Below are positions 17,715 through 27,241 of a stretch of DNA of 38,151 nucleotides, one piece after another (within the stretch, counting starts at the first letter, position 1; each line of letters begins with the position of its first letter). The translations under genes were made by a program, and so were the position numbers. The stretch lies in assembly GCF_014696385.1 (NCBI RefSeq), contig NZ_JACJQB010000033.1, positions 1 through 38,151 on the forward strand, read 5' to 3'. This DNA is from Pseudanabaena mucicola FACHB-723 (lineage in GTDB: Bacteria > Cyanobacteriota > Cyanobacteriia > Pseudanabaenales > Pseudanabaenaceae). The notes below the pieces were generated by a model. The model did no database searches, was not told where the DNA came from, and saw nothing but the letters and a program-made list of their open reading frames with translations.

Positions 17715-17942
17715 CTAGGCTTTAGGATTGGCTTCATATGCCAAAATATCAATGAGTGCATCAGCCTCAGCCACGGCTAGACGCGCTTTTTGGTACTCAT
17801 CTTCAAACTTAATATCGGCGGTAGTCAAACTCTGCATGATCATAATCGCAAAATATTCCCGTTTAGTCATGCCTTCGACCAAGCTATCGGTATCGCGGTT
17901 ATAACTAACAGGAAAGGCACTATCACTACGTCTAGTGGACAT
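17715..17942 (-). CDS. Small phage-like protein (75 aa)
   Basis: I start the gene at the ATG 17942 (MSTRRSDSAFPVSYNRD); the longer frame would run into the histidine kinase gene. The centre MTKREYFAIMIMQSLTTADI and the C-terminal AVAEADALIDILAYEANPKA resemble the pattern of short proteins common in phages and prophages, of the type M-x-KREYFA...A-x-x-ADALI-x-x-L. Function is unknown, and no other phage gene is nearby. The gene is 47 bp upstream of def on the same strand and 51 bp from the divergent kinase gene. The phage resemblance is from memory of the motif pattern, not a search. Confidence 0.7.
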   Translation of the reverse strand: MSTRRSDSAFPVSYNRDTDSLVEGMTKREYFAIMIMQSLTTADIKFEDEYQKARLAVAEADALIDILAYEANPKA

Positions 17943-17993
17943 ATATTGTTTTCCTAACAAAATATCAAGGCATATTTTAGCATCAACAAATCT

Positions 17994-20900
17994 ATGTATT
18001 CTAATCGTGGAGAAATACCGATCGAGCAAGCGATTATCCGTCAGCCTTTAACCATCACGGCTGATGCGACAGTTGCCGATGCCATTGCTCTGATGAGTGC
18101 CGAGAGACAAGCTTGCAACTTATTTTGTGATATTGATTCCGCGACAACTTTACAGTTAGACCATGCTAAAAATAGCTGCATTATTGTTACCGAAGATCAA
18201 AAATTAATTGGGATTTTGACAGAGTATGATCTCATCAAGCTCTGTGGGAACAGTACGCAATCAGTAGAGCCTAGTGAAAATACGCCACAAAACTCTATCC
18301 AAAATTTGCTGGAGACCAGCATTGTCGAGGTAATGACATACCCTGTGAGGGCATTACTGGAATGGGAATTTACAGATATCCTTGTGCCGCTTAATCGGTT
18401 TAATCGCTACAAAATTCGCCATTTACCCCTCGTTAATGATCACAACGAATTGGTAGGATTAATTACCCATGAAAGCTTGCGGCAACTCTTGCGACCTATT
18501 GATTTGTTACGCTTACGGGTTGTCAGTGAGGTCATGACGACCGATGTAGTCTATGCCAAGCCAGAGACTTCCGCCGCCCAAATTGCTCATTTGATGTCAT
18601 ACCACAATGTTAGTTCGGTGGTAATTGTGGAGCAGCAAGGACAAAAAATATTACCCGTAGGTATTTTGACGGAAGGCGATATTGTGCAGTACCTTGCGCT
18701 GGGGTTAGACCTGATGACTACCTCCGCCCAAACAGTAATGAGTTTCCTACCTACTCAGGTTCGCCCAGAGGAAACCCTATGGACAGTGAGAGAGATCATG
18801 CAAACGCAGATGGTTAACCATCTAGTGATTACTGATCAACATGGACAGATGCAGGGGGTGATCAGTCAGGGCGATCTGCTCAAAACATTGCAACCTGACG
18901 AGGTTTATCAGTTGGTTTCGATATTAGAAACCAAAATATCCCAACTAGAACAAGAAAATAGCGCACTTTTGAAAAGTCGGAACCAATTACTAGAAAGACA
19001 GGTGCAAGAATATCCGAGCGCCTTAATTAATGGTGATATGTTTCGTCAGTTTGCCGATAACAACCGTAGCGCCATTATCATTCGTGAGGTGCAAACGGGA
19101 AAAGTGCTGTATGTCAGCCCACGATACGAAGAAATATGGGGACAATCAAGTAAGGGCATATATCAAGATCCTCAAAGTTGGATGCAGTCAATTCATCCTG
19201 AAGATCGCGATCGCATTTTAGAAGCTTACAAACATACAGTTCATAGTGGATTTTTTAGCGAAGAATATCGCATTATTCGTCCTGATGGCGAAATACGATG
19301 GGTGGGGGGGCGCTGCTTTCCACTAAACAATGCTCAAGGAAAAGTCGAACAAATTGCCGCAGTTGCTGAAGACATTAGCGATCGCAAACGCCAAGATGCA
19401 TTACTAGCAGGACAAAGCCAAATATTAGAGCTACTCGCCAATGATGCAGAGCTATCGGATATTTTGACATTACTCGCCCAAATCGTTGAATCGCAAGCCA
19501 GTCATATCCATTGTTCCGTCTTGCTATTAGAAGGAAATCGACTCTTCCATCAAGCCGCACCAAGTCTGCCAGAACAATATATCCAAGCGGTCAATGGAGT
19601 TGAAATTGGGGAGGGTGTTGTCTCCTGTGGAACTGCCGCCTATCGCAAAGAAGCGGTTATTGTTACTGATATCTATAACGATCCGTTATGGCACAACTAT
19701 CGAGACATGGCAATAAGTTTAGGACTATGCGCTTGTTGGTCAAGCCCAATTTTTACAAAGTCGGGCAATCATGTTTTGGGTACTTTGGCTGTTTATTATC
19801 AAGAGATGCGCCAGCCCAACCATAGCGAAGTTGAACTCGTAAATTTTGCCGTCAATTTGGCAAGCTTGGCGATTGAGAAAAAACAAGCAGAAAATGCCCT
19901 CAGGGAAAGTGAAAGGCAACAACAAACCTTAATTAAAGCGCTGCCCGATTTGGTTATGCGAATGTCTGGCGACGGCATTTACCTAGACTTTTTTCCCCCA
20001 GATACATTTGATGTATTTGATAATGCGGAAATCATTGGTCAAAATATCTATAGCACGACTTACCCCATTAATTTAGCCAGAACGCGCATGGAATATATTC
20101 GCAAAGCTTTAGAAACAGGGGAAAGTCAAATCTATGAGCAGGAACTGACGATCAATGGACATTTCCATATCGAAGAGGTTCGCATTGCTGTCTGTGCCGA
20201 GAATGAAGTCTTAATTATTGTGCGTGATATGAGCGCACGCACCCTAGCAGAACGGGCGTTGAAACAAAGTGAACAAAAATTGAGCGCTAGTGAATCCTTG
20301 CTGAGTGCCATGTTTAACCAGTCTCCCATTGGAATGGTGATTACCGATGCGAATGGACAATTTATTCGCACTAATCCTTACTATCAACAGATGGTTGGTT
20401 ATTCTGAAAGTGAATTGGAACTGATGACCTTTAGAGATCGCACCCTAGAGGATGATCTGGCGGAAAATCTACGACTGCGCGAATTGGTGATGCAGAATGT
20501 TCATGATAGCTATCAAATAGAGAAGCGGTTGGTCAATCGCGATGGAGAAGTGATTTGGGTACGCAGCACGAGTTCTAAAATATCTGATGAAAGCATTAAA
20601 TCACCGCTTTTTGTGGGGGTAATCGAAAATATTAATGCAAGGAAACAAGCCGAGGAGTCTTTGCAAAGTCTGGTGGAGGGTACAGCGGCGCATACGGGCG
20701 CAAACTTCTTGCCAACCTTAGTAGAGTACATTGCCAAAGCGCTAGAAGTCCGTCATGTTTTTGTGACTAAAGTTGTTGGCGATACTCTCGAAATATCGAT
20801 CTCATGGAGTGATGGGCAGCTTGGCAACCCATCGATAATACCGATTCACAATACGCCATGCTCGATCACCGTCACAGAAGGTAAACTCTTTTGTCCTGCC

Positions 20901-22442
20901 AACTTATTAGAACAATTTGCAGACAATGAGATGATTAGGAACTTAGGCGCAATTTCCTATATGGGCATTGCGATCGTTAATAGTCAAGGGGAAGCAACGG
21001 GTAGCCTTTGTATTTTTGATGATAAGCCGATTACTAAATCACAAAGAGCGACTGCAATATTGCAGGTTTTTGCAGCGCGGGTTAGTGCCGAAATCGAGCG
21101 TCAAGAAGCAATCACAGCGCTCTATCAACTTAATCAAAAATTGGAATCGCGAGTAGAACAACGTACCCAAGAGCTGCTATTAGCTAATCAGCAGTTAATA
21201 TCTGTGAATACGGATTTAGCCCGTGCTACTAAACTTAAAGATGAATTTCTTGCCAATATGAGCCATGAGTTGCGGACTCCGCTCAATGCGGTGCTAGGCA
21301 TGGCAGAAGGATTGATGACTAAAGTATTTGGGGAACTAAATGAACGTCAAATGCGATCGCTATCAATTATTGAGAGTAGTGGGAAACATTTACTGGAATT
21401 AATTAATGACATTTTAGATGTTGCTAAAATCGGCTCAGGCAATCTAGAGCTAGACATCCAGCCTGTGGATGTCAAATATCTATGCCAATCTAGTCTGAGT
21501 TTCGTGAAACAAACAGCGCTAAAAAAGAACATTCAATTACAGGTCGTAATTCAACCTGAAGTTACAGCTATCAATGTCGATGAACGGCGGATGCGTCAAT
21601 CGTTAATCAATCTATTGAGCAATGCGGTTAAATTTACGCCGAACAATGGCAAGGTTGATCTGGAGGTTAAACTGGAAACTATTGACGAAAGTACCAATGA
21701 AAGTGCGATCGCACTTTCCCAAAAGCTAATCTTTGCGATTACTGATACAGGTATTGGTATTTCTCCTGAAGATCTGGACAAGTTATTTCAGCCCTTTGTC
21801 CAAATTGATAGCAGCCTCAGTCGTCAATATGCTGGCACTGGTTTGGGACTGACTTTGGTTAAAAAAATCACGGAACTCCATGGCGGCAGTATTGATGTCA
21901 GCAGTCAGGTTGGTGAGGGTAGTTGTTTCTCGATTTCTGTGCCATATATAGGAGCAGCAGAATTCAAGAAAAGTAATCTTCCATCCCCTGAACACAATAC
22001 CTCAAGTGACCATCTTAACAATGGAAATCGTGACGAGCATTCCCAAATAGATGTTAACTCATTAATTTTATTAGCCGATGATAATCCCTTTAATGTAGAA
22101 ACCTTTTCTAGTTATTTAATCAGTCAGGGATATCGCCTCATTATGGCAGCTAATGGACAGGAAGCAATTGAGCTGATATTTACCCACAAGCCTGATCTGG
22201 TAATTATGGATGTTCAAATGCCAATTATGGATGGATTAACTGCAATTAGAGAAATTCGGGCTAATCCAGATATTGCAGATATTCCTATTGTTGTGCTTAC
22301 CGCTTTGGCAATGGTTGGCGATCGTGAGAATTGTTTAGCCGTTGGCGCAGATGAATATCTCAGTAAGCCTGTACAACTATCACATCTGGGTTCAGTCATT
22401 CAAGAACAGCTCCGCCGAAGAGAGAATTGCCGCGCTAAATGA
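17994..22442 (+). CDS. Hybrid sensor histidine kinase with four CBS domains, PAS and GAF domains
   Basis: A 1482-aa soluble multisensor kinase; no membrane segment is seen. Order by residue: CBS pairs about 12-173 and 175-308 (ILTEYDLI, LITHESL, ILTEGDIV, VISQGDLL ends); coiled coil 309-345; PAS-PAC 347-470 (EYRIIRPDGEIRWV); GAF 472-635; PAS 640-757; PAS-PAC 758-890; GAF about 890-1040; coiled coil; HisKA with H1091 in MSHELRTPLNAVLG; HATPase (NLLSNAVKFTP, DTGIGIS, GTGLGLTLVKK); and a C-terminal receiver with phospho-acceptor D1406 in VIMDVQMPIMDG and K1458. CBS domains usually bind adenine nucleotides and GAF/PAS may bind small ligands or bilins, so energy-state input is plausible but inferred. 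There is no separate response regulator gene next to it. Confidence 0.95.
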   Translation: MYSNRGEIPIEQAIIRQPLTITADATVADAIALMSAERQACNLFCDIDSATTLQLDHAKNSCIIVTEDQKLIGILTEYDLIKLCGNSTQSVEPSENTPQNSIQNLLETSIVEVMTYPVRALLEWEFTDILVPLNRFNRYKIRHLPLVNDHNELVGLITHESLRQLLRPIDLLRLRVVSEVMTTDVVYAKPETSAAQIAHLMSYHNVSSVVIVEQQGQKILPVGILTEGDIVQYLALGLDLMTTSAQTVMSFLPTQVRPEETLWTVREIMQTQMVNHLVITDQHGQMQGVISQGDLLKTLQPDEVYQLVSILETKISQLEQENSALLKSRNQLLERQVQEYPSALINGDMFRQFADNNRSAIIIREVQTGKVLYVSPRYEEIWGQSSKGIYQDPQSWMQSIHPEDRDRILEAYKHTVHSGFFSEEYRIIRPDGEIRWVGGRCFPLNNAQGKVEQIAAVAEDISDRKRQDALLAGQSQILELLANDAELSDILTLLAQIVESQASHIHCSVLLLEGNRLFHQAAPSLPEQYIQAVNGVEIGEGVVSCGTAAYRKEAVIVTDIYNDPLWHNYRDMAISLGLCACWSSPIFTKSGNHVLGTLAVYYQEMRQPNHSEVELVNFAVNLASLAIEKKQAENALRESERQQQTLIKALPDLVMRMSGDGIYLDFFPPDTFDVFDNAEIIGQNIYSTTYPINLARTRMEYIRKALETGESQIYEQELTINGHFHIEEVRIAVCAENEVLIIVRDMSARTLAERALKQSEQKLSASESLLSAMFNQSPIGMVITDANGQFIRTNPYYQQMVGYSESELELMTFRDRTLEDDLAENLRLRELVMQNVHDSYQIEKRLVNRDGEVIWVRSTSSKISDESIKSPLFVGVIENINARKQAEESLQSLVEGTAAHTGANFLPTLVEYIAKALEVRHVFVTKVVGDTLEISISWSDGQLGNPSIIPIHNTPCSITVTEGKLFCPANLLEQFADNEMIRNLGAISYMGIAIVNSQGEATGSLCIFDDKPITKSQRATAILQVFAARVSAEIERQEAITALYQLNQKLESRVEQRTQELLLANQQLISVNTDLARATKLKDEFLANMSHELRTPLNAVLGMAEGLMTKVFGELNERQMRSLSIIESSGKHLLELINDILDVAKIGSGNLELDIQPVDVKYLCQSSLSFVKQTALKKNIQLQVVIQPEVTAINVDERRMRQSLINLLSNAVKFTPNNGKVDLEVKLETIDESTNESAIALSQKLIFAITDTGIGISPEDLDKLFQPFVQIDSSLSRQYAGTGLGLTLVKKITELHGGSIDVSSQVGEGSCFSISVPYIGAAEFKKSNLPSPEHNTSSDHLNNGNRDEHSQIDVNSLILLADDNPFNVETFSSYLISQGYRLIMAANGQEAIELIFTHKPDLVIMDVQMPIMDGLTAIREIRANPDIADIPIVVLTALAMVGDRENCLAVGADEYLSKPVQLSHLGSVIQEQLRRRENCRAK

Positions 22443-22465
22443 AGCAAATCGATCTTCGGATAATT

Positions 22466-22500
22466 AGCCTGTGGCGCACGCGCAGCGTGCACCACAGGCT
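22466..22500. repeat. Hairpin after the hybrid kinase (variant core)
   Basis: Outer arms AGCCTGTGG (22466-22474) and CCACAGGCT (22492-22500), inner arms GCACGC / GCGTGC around GCA, with one C/A mismatch between. It resembles the GC-core family in architecture but has a different core. Convergent junction of the kinase gene and murF; probable bidirectional terminator. Confidence 0.75.
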
Positions 22501-22511
22501 TTAGAGTTTAA

Positions 22512-23897
22512 CTATTGCCAAGCTTGACGGAAAGCTTGGGAAACCTGATCCATACCCACCGAGCGGGAAGCCTTAAACAAAATACGATCGCCACTTTCTA
22601 CCTTTTGTAAAAGTGTCTGTGTGATTTCTTCGTAAGACTGACATGCGATCGCAAATTTTAAAGAGCCATTTGCCCCTGCTAAAATTGCATCCGCTTCACC
22701 ATCGGTCAAGATAATCGCTCCTTTAATTCCTAACTTACTGATCGCCTCCCCCACTTGATAATGCAATTGATAGGACATATCCCCCAATTCTTTCATCGTC
22801 CCTAATACGGCCCAATGCCGATTGGCTGGCATATCTGCCAATTGCCGCAAAGCCGCCAGCATTCCTTCAGGAGAAGCATTATAGGTTTCATCGAGAACGG
22901 TCACATTCTGAGGCAAGTCGTATAACTCCGCTCTACCAAAGGGCAAATTCAACTTCCCCAAACCTTGTGTGGTCTTCTGCCAATCAAGGTTTAAGGCTCT
23001 GAGTACCGCAAGTCCTGCCAAAAAGTTAAGGGCATTATGCTGTCCTGGTAATGGTAAATCCCATGACATTCCTTCCACGTACAGGCGATGATCTATCAGT
23101 TCTCCATTAACATCACCAATCCCCAGCCCATAGGTGATCGTTTTTCCTTGCCACACCTTGCTTGCTGTTTCCAAAAGAAGAGAATTACTCGCATTCAGCA
23201 CTGCTGTCCCCATCGCAGGCGTTTTCGCTAACAGTTCACATTTTGCGATCGCAATCGCTTCCCGTGATCCCAATCGTCCAATATGAGCAGTCCCCACATT
23301 GGTAATAACGCTGACCGTGGGTAAAGTGATTTTGGCAAGACGCTCAATTTCACCTAAGCCGCGCATTCCCATTTCCACAACCGCAAAATCATCCTGCTCA
23401 GGATCAATGGCTAACAAGGTTTGCGCCACACCAATATCATTATTATGATTCGCCTGACTCTTATGTACCCGATGTTCAGGAGTAGTATAGCAAGCTAACA
23501 TACTTGCAATAAGCTCTTTAGTAGTGGTTTTGCCAACCGAGCCAGTAATTGCTACAACGGGGCGAGCAAATTGCGATCGCCACCAACATGCTAAGGCTTG
23601 ATAGGCAGTTAACGTATCAGCAACGGCAAGAATCGGTAATCCCAATGCAGCCTTGGAGCTAGCCCATTCATGATTGACAATTGCTGCCACAGCCCCCTGT
23701 GCGATCGCAGTTGCCACAAAGCCATGACCATCAAAATTCTCACCAGTTAAAGCAACAAATAGCTCACCAGCCTTGATTTTGCGGCTATCAGAAACAACGG
23801 CACTAATCTCTAAGTTGTTTTGCTCCTGTTCATCAATATTGGCAGTTGTTGCCGCAGTAATAGCAATTGCTTGGCTAATGGTACAAATACGAGTCAT
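22512..23897 (-). CDS. murF: UDP-N-acetylmuramoyl-tripeptide--D-alanyl-D-alanine ligase
   Basis: Cytoplasmic Mur ligase that adds D-Ala-D-Ala to the peptidoglycan precursor with ATP. The ATP-binding loop is AITGSVGKTTTKELIASML, followed by KSQANHNNDIGVAQTLLAI, EMGMRGLGEIERLAKI and VITNVGTAHIGRLGS. The C-terminal Mur domain has VLDETYNASPEGMLAAL, AVLGTMKELGD and the ending ILFKASRSVGMDQV. 461 aa is normal. It follows the 365-aa unknown gene on the same strand by 123 bp. Confidence 0.96.
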   Translation of the reverse strand: MTRICTISQAIAITAATTANIDEQEQNNLEISAVVSDSRKIKAGELFVALTGENFDGHGFVATAIAQGAVAAIVNHEWASSKAALGLPILAVADTLTAYQALACWWRSQFARPVVAITGSVGKTTTKELIASMLACYTTPEHRVHKSQANHNNDIGVAQTLLAIDPEQDDFAVVEMGMRGLGEIERLAKITLPTVSVITNVGTAHIGRLGSREAIAIAKCELLAKTPAMGTAVLNASNSLLLETASKVWQGKTITYGLGIGDVNGELIDHRLYVEGMSWDLPLPGQHNALNFLAGLAVLRALNLDWQKTTQGLGKLNLPFGRAELYDLPQNVTVLDETYNASPEGMLAALRQLADMPANRHWAVLGTMKELGDMSYQLHYQVGEAISKLGIKGAIILTDGEADAILAGANGSLKFAIACQSYEEITQTLLQKVESGDRILFKASRSVGMDQVSQAFRQAWQ

Positions 23898-24020
23898 GCT
23901 TAATTTTTCTGTGCTTAGCTGTTTCGTGCTTAAGATCGCATCCTGAAACTTGGCAAAAATCTCTGCGAAATAGATCGTTTCACCAAGTTTATAGACTTAG
24001 CATATTAAGCCTTACTATTA

Positions 24021-25118
24021 TCAGGCTTCAGGCAACACATCATCACTAAACATTTCATTCAAAGTCGTAATGTAAGGCATAAATTCCATTACATATCGCT
24101 CATGTAAATGGTTAGACATTTCCTGAGAAAGTAATCTTAAAAGAGTCCGAACCAGCTCCCAACTAACCTTTAAGGGCGGATATAGCATTACGCAAAGAGG
24201 GAAGAGTTCTTGCTGAATCGAATTAACATTTCGCTCTAATACACACAAGCACAAATAAACCTGAAACATCTCAATATCACGAAGACTGGAAATCCGAATT
24301 TGGGGAGAACTCAAAACGCCACTATGACATTGATAGTCAGAATACATAATCAAAGTCTTTTGAGAAACTTGTCTTGCAATTTCACTAGTCAAAGATAACA
24401 ATTGCCGCACAGATTCCAGAGCAATATCGTCATAATCAAGATTTCCTGCCGCATCGTAACATCTTTGCAATGGCATATAGAGATGATCATCAATCACCTT
24501 GAAGTAGGAGTTGACCATCAGTTTTTCTACAGGTGGTAATGCATCCAGCAAAATTTGTCCACTGTAGTGGAATTGCATACTCACAAAGCCGATCGCTCGC
24601 GGATCAACCGATGTATATTTTGTGCGAATTTGACCAACACTTTGAGCAATTGCTACTGATAGCTGTCCCACTGTCGGCAATTGGGTATAGCTTGAGAGAG
24701 TGACGTTCTGCCCATTCTCAACTATGTCTAGTGTGATCAGCCGATTCTCCGCATTATTGGTGTAAACCTCTAGGGTCTTCTCTAACAAGAATCGAGAATC
24801 CATTGCAATTTGCCAAGGATCAATTAAATCCGCAGAAATGCCATGGGCTTGCAACTGCCCCATCAGCAAATTTTCTGTTTTTGCCCATGCTTGAGCGCTA
24901 GAGAAGCGTAAAGCCTGCAATAAATTCGCTGCGGTTTCTTTTCGTCTTTCGGGGGCGAGAATTTCTGCTAAATTGTTCGACTGAGCCTGTGGGGAAGGTT
25001 CTGAATGCAAGTTTTGGATATACTTCTTTGCCCAAATATTCGCTAGACTAGGAACAGAAGAATCGGCAATACCAATAATATCTTCTGCCAAATTATCGGC
25101 AAGAGTATATCTAGTCAT
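24021..25118 (-). CDS. Unrecognised protein (365 aa)
   Basis: No family recognised. The protein is soluble by inspection, without signal peptide or membrane helices. N-terminal third: MTRYTLADNLAEDIIGIADSS followed by a Ser/Gln/Pro-rich linker (about residues 37-50). The middle has APERRKETAANLLQALRFSS and LITLDIVENGQNVTLSSYTQ. The C-terminal half is mainly helical with Leu-rich stretches: SVRQLLSLTSEIARQVSQKT, MFQVYLCLCVLERNVNSIQ, LFPLCVMLYPPLKVSWELVR and YVMEFMPYITTLNEMF. Base composition and HIP1 use match the neighbours, so recent transfer is not indicated. Likely a lineage-level conserved cyanobacterial protein; no function can be stated. Confidence 0.75.
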   Translation of the reverse strand: MTRYTLADNLAEDIIGIADSSVPSLANIWAKKYIQNLHSEPSPQAQSNNLAEILAPERRKETAANLLQALRFSSAQAWAKTENLLMGQLQAHGISADLIDPWQIAMDSRFLLEKTLEVYTNNAENRLITLDIVENGQNVTLSSYTQLPTVGQLSVAIAQSVGQIRTKYTSVDPRAIGFVSMQFHYSGQILLDALPPVEKLMVNSYFKVIDDHLYMPLQRCYDAAGNLDYDDIALESVRQLLSLTSEIARQVSQKTLIMYSDYQCHSGVLSSPQIRISSLRDIEMFQVYLCLCVLERNVNSIQQELFPLCVMLYPPLKVSWELVRTLLRLLSQEMSNHLHERYVMEFMPYITTLNEMFSDDVLPEA

Positions 25119-25250
25119 TTGAACCCCAAGAATAAAAGTTGTTTTTAAATTAACGACATTATATTTTGCTTCTATGACTTTGTTAAGGGATGGTTAAAAA
25201 TACTTATCCATTAGCGTAAGTAGTTCGGCATAAATAGCCTTAAACCCAGA

Positions 25251-25285
25251 AGAGTGAGTTGCCCGCTTCGCGGGCGACTCACTCT
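25251..25285. repeat. Intergenic hairpin, GCCCGC-core variant
   Basis: Arms AGAGTGAGTTGCCCGC (25251-25266) and GCGGGCGACTCACTCT (25270-25285) with loop TTC; one T-G wobble at 25260/25276. Its flanks AAACCCAGA and TCTTGGTTTT match the outer arms seen in other copies, with a small misalignment. It lies in the divergent space between the 365-aa gene and the MOSC gene, so termination is less obvious here. Confidence 0.8.
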
Positions 25286-25392
25286 CTGATTCTTGGTTTT
25301 AGTGGTTTTAGTTACTTATTAGATCAAACCCCAAACAGCATGATTTCAGGATGCTTGAGGCGATTTATGCAAATTCCCCAATAATTCTAACT

Positions 25393-26199
25393 ATGGCAAG
25401 ACTTGGCAAAATTCTCGTTTTCCCGATTAAGTCCCTCGATCCGATCGCCTTGAATCAAGTCCAGATTTCTGAGGGTGGCGCATTAAAATGCGATCGCGAA
25501 TTTGCCCTATTTGATCAATCTGGTAACTACATCAATGCCAAGCGCTATCCCCAAATACATCTCATCAGAGCCAGTTATGATTTAGACGAGCGTTTAGTTA
25601 ATCTGCAAATTCCCGATCATCCAACTCATAAAAGTTATAAAAAAGTATCAACTTTCCATTTAGATCAAGAGCAAGATTTGCTCGCCGATTGGTTTAGTCA
25701 ATTTTTTGGACAACCCGTAGAAATTCGCCAAAATGCTGGCAGTGGATTCCCTGACGATCCTGATGCATGGGGAGCAACCATCATTTCTGAAGCTACCCTA
25801 ATTACTGTACAAAGCTGGTATATCCATGCTCCAATCGAGTTAAATCAAATTCGCGATCGCTTCCGTACCAATTTAGAAATTATCGATACCGAACCTTTCT
25901 GGGAAGATCATCTATTCGCCAAGGCAGGAGAAACCGTTCCCTTTCGCATTGGTGATGTGCAGTTTCTAGGCACTAATCCCTGTCAGCGTTGCCCCGTCCC
26001 TACACGCGACCCTCTTACTGGCAAAATTTATCCCGATTTTACTAAAATTTTTGCAAAACAAAGACAAGCAACCTTACCACAGCAAGTTGAAAAGTCACGA
26101 TTCAATCACTTCTATCGTCTTGCACTGAATACACGCATTCCCATTACAGAAGCAGGTAAATTTCTCAAAATGGGCGATGCGGTTCTCTCTCCCACGTAG
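25393..26199 (+). CDS. MOSC-domain protein (molybdenum cofactor-binding family)
   Basis: 268-aa protein with an N-terminal MOSC beta-barrel domain (ARLGKILVFPIKSLDPIALNQ, then CDREFALFDQSGNYINAKRYP) followed by the catalytic-type MOSC domain with the conserved Cys in LGTNPCQRCPVPTRDPLTG. Members bind sulphurated molybdenum cofactor, as in the C-terminal domain of Moco sulphurase and in mARC/YiiM-type reductases. I start at the ATG 25393 because MARLGKILVFPIKSL is the family N-terminus; the frame opens at 25351. It ends 18 bp from the convergent moaB gene, consistent with a shared Moco theme. Confidence 0.88.
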   Translation: MARLGKILVFPIKSLDPIALNQVQISEGGALKCDREFALFDQSGNYINAKRYPQIHLIRASYDLDERLVNLQIPDHPTHKSYKKVSTFHLDQEQDLLADWFSQFFGQPVEIRQNAGSGFPDDPDAWGATIISEATLITVQSWYIHAPIELNQIRDRFRTNLEIIDTEPFWEDHLFAKAGETVPFRIGDVQFLGTNPCQRCPVPTRDPLTGKIYPDFTKIFAKQRQATLPQQVEKSRFNHFYRLALNTRIPITEAGKFLKMGDAVLSPT

Positions 26200-26217
26200 C
26201 GGGAGAGTAAGGACTAG

Positions 26218-26733
26218 CTAATGCAGACCCTTGAGTTGGCGTACCAGATGAATAATCTCTGGCAAAATCAGTTGCTCGATCGCTAATTTGACGGCATTAC
26301 TAGAACCCGGTAGCGAAAAAACTAACTTACCTCGATAAATTCCTGCCTCCGATCGCGAAGCAATGGCCCGTGAGCCAACCTCTTGCCAACTCAAATACCG
26401 AAACATTTCGCCAAACCCTGGCAGAGTCTTTTCCAGCAAAGTTGCGATCGCATCATAGGTTGTATCCCTAGGGGCAATCCCTGTCCCCCCATTAAGAATG
26501 ATCGCATCTAAGTCATGAACTTCCGCTAATTTTGCCATCTGCTCAAGAATTTGATCGGGTTCATCTTTGACTATTGCGTAATAGTCAATCAGATGACCAG
26601 CATTGAGCATCGATTGCTTAATAAAGTTGCCACTTTTATCATTTTCAGTTGTACGAGTATCACTAACCGTAATCACCGCACAATGAACTCGATAGGAAGG
26701 TGGATCAGGACAGGGATTTTGAGAGGGTTTCAT
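26218..26733 (-). CDS. moaB: Molybdenum cofactor biosynthesis protein MoaB
   Basis: MoaB/MogA-family protein acting in molybdopterin adenylylation. Signatures: HCAVITVSDTRTTENDKSG, then AIILNGGTGIAPRDTTYDA, the acidic PGFGEMFRYLSWQEVGSRAI, and SRSEAGIYRGKLVFSLPGSSNAV near the C-terminus. 171 aa is the typical MoaB length. The gene lies 16 bp downstream of psb28 on the same strand, so both are probably co-transcribed despite unrelated roles, and it is convergent with the MOSC gene. Confidence 0.93.
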   Translation of the reverse strand: MKPSQNPCPDPPSYRVHCAVITVSDTRTTENDKSGNFIKQSMLNAGHLIDYYAIVKDEPDQILEQMAKLAEVHDLDAIILNGGTGIAPRDTTYDAIATLLEKTLPGFGEMFRYLSWQEVGSRAIASRSEAGIYRGKLVFSLPGSSNAVKLAIEQLILPEIIHLVRQLKGLH

Positions 26734-26749
26734 GGTCTGCCTTATTGAT

Positions 26750-27091
26750 TTATGCCTTGTTGAGACTCATACCATTAGATTCCGCATAGCGATTCATAAA
26801 TCTCAGAAAGCGTTGCCATTCCCGATCGCCACTAATCTTATGAATTGCTTCAATCCCTGCGGATTTACCATTGATAAATTTGGCGTTCACATTGCGAGTC
26901 ACCATTTCACCTTCTTCATCAATCATATACATACCTAAAATTTCATTAGTGCCAGCATCTGCACCAGTCATACATTTAGGAGCGTCGAAGATAAACACAG
27001 CAACACTGGTATCTCCGTCCTTAGATCGGGTGATCTTTACGTCTGTGGCTTCTTCGTCAATGCCGCGTGTCAACTGTATTTTTGCTGTCAT
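26750..27091 (-). CDS. psb28: Photosystem II assembly protein Psb28
   Basis: Thylakoid-associated factor bound to photosystem II assembly intermediates near the CP47/D1-D2 module. Family blocks are clear: [50 protein letters not shown] and [18 protein letters not shown] at the C-terminus. At 113 aa it has a normal length and no signal peptide. It could be the Psb28-1 or a paralogous form; the IDEEGE and EWxRFxRFM blocks favour Psb28-1. Start ATG at 27091. moaB follows after 16 bp. Confidence 0.93.
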   Translation of the reverse strand: MTAKIQLTRGIDEEATDVKITRSKDGDTSVAVFIFDAPKCMTGADAGTNEILGMYMIDEEGEMVTRNVNAKFINGKSAGIEAIHKISGDREWQRFLRFMNRYAESNGMSLNKA

Positions 27092-27241
27092 TTTTGCAAA
27101 CCTTGATTTAAAACTTTAATTTAAAAACTTAGATCGAACTTTATTAATAAAAGTGTATCTGTATCAACATAACCCAAAATCACCATCTTATGAGAGTAAA
27201 TGGATGACCTTTAGTCTCGATTAGGTCAACCTCACTTGCAC

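Noticed and set aside
17943-18029. N-terminal 29 codons of the small phage-like gene
   Set aside because: They would overlap the kinase start; the internal ATG at 17942 is better placed.
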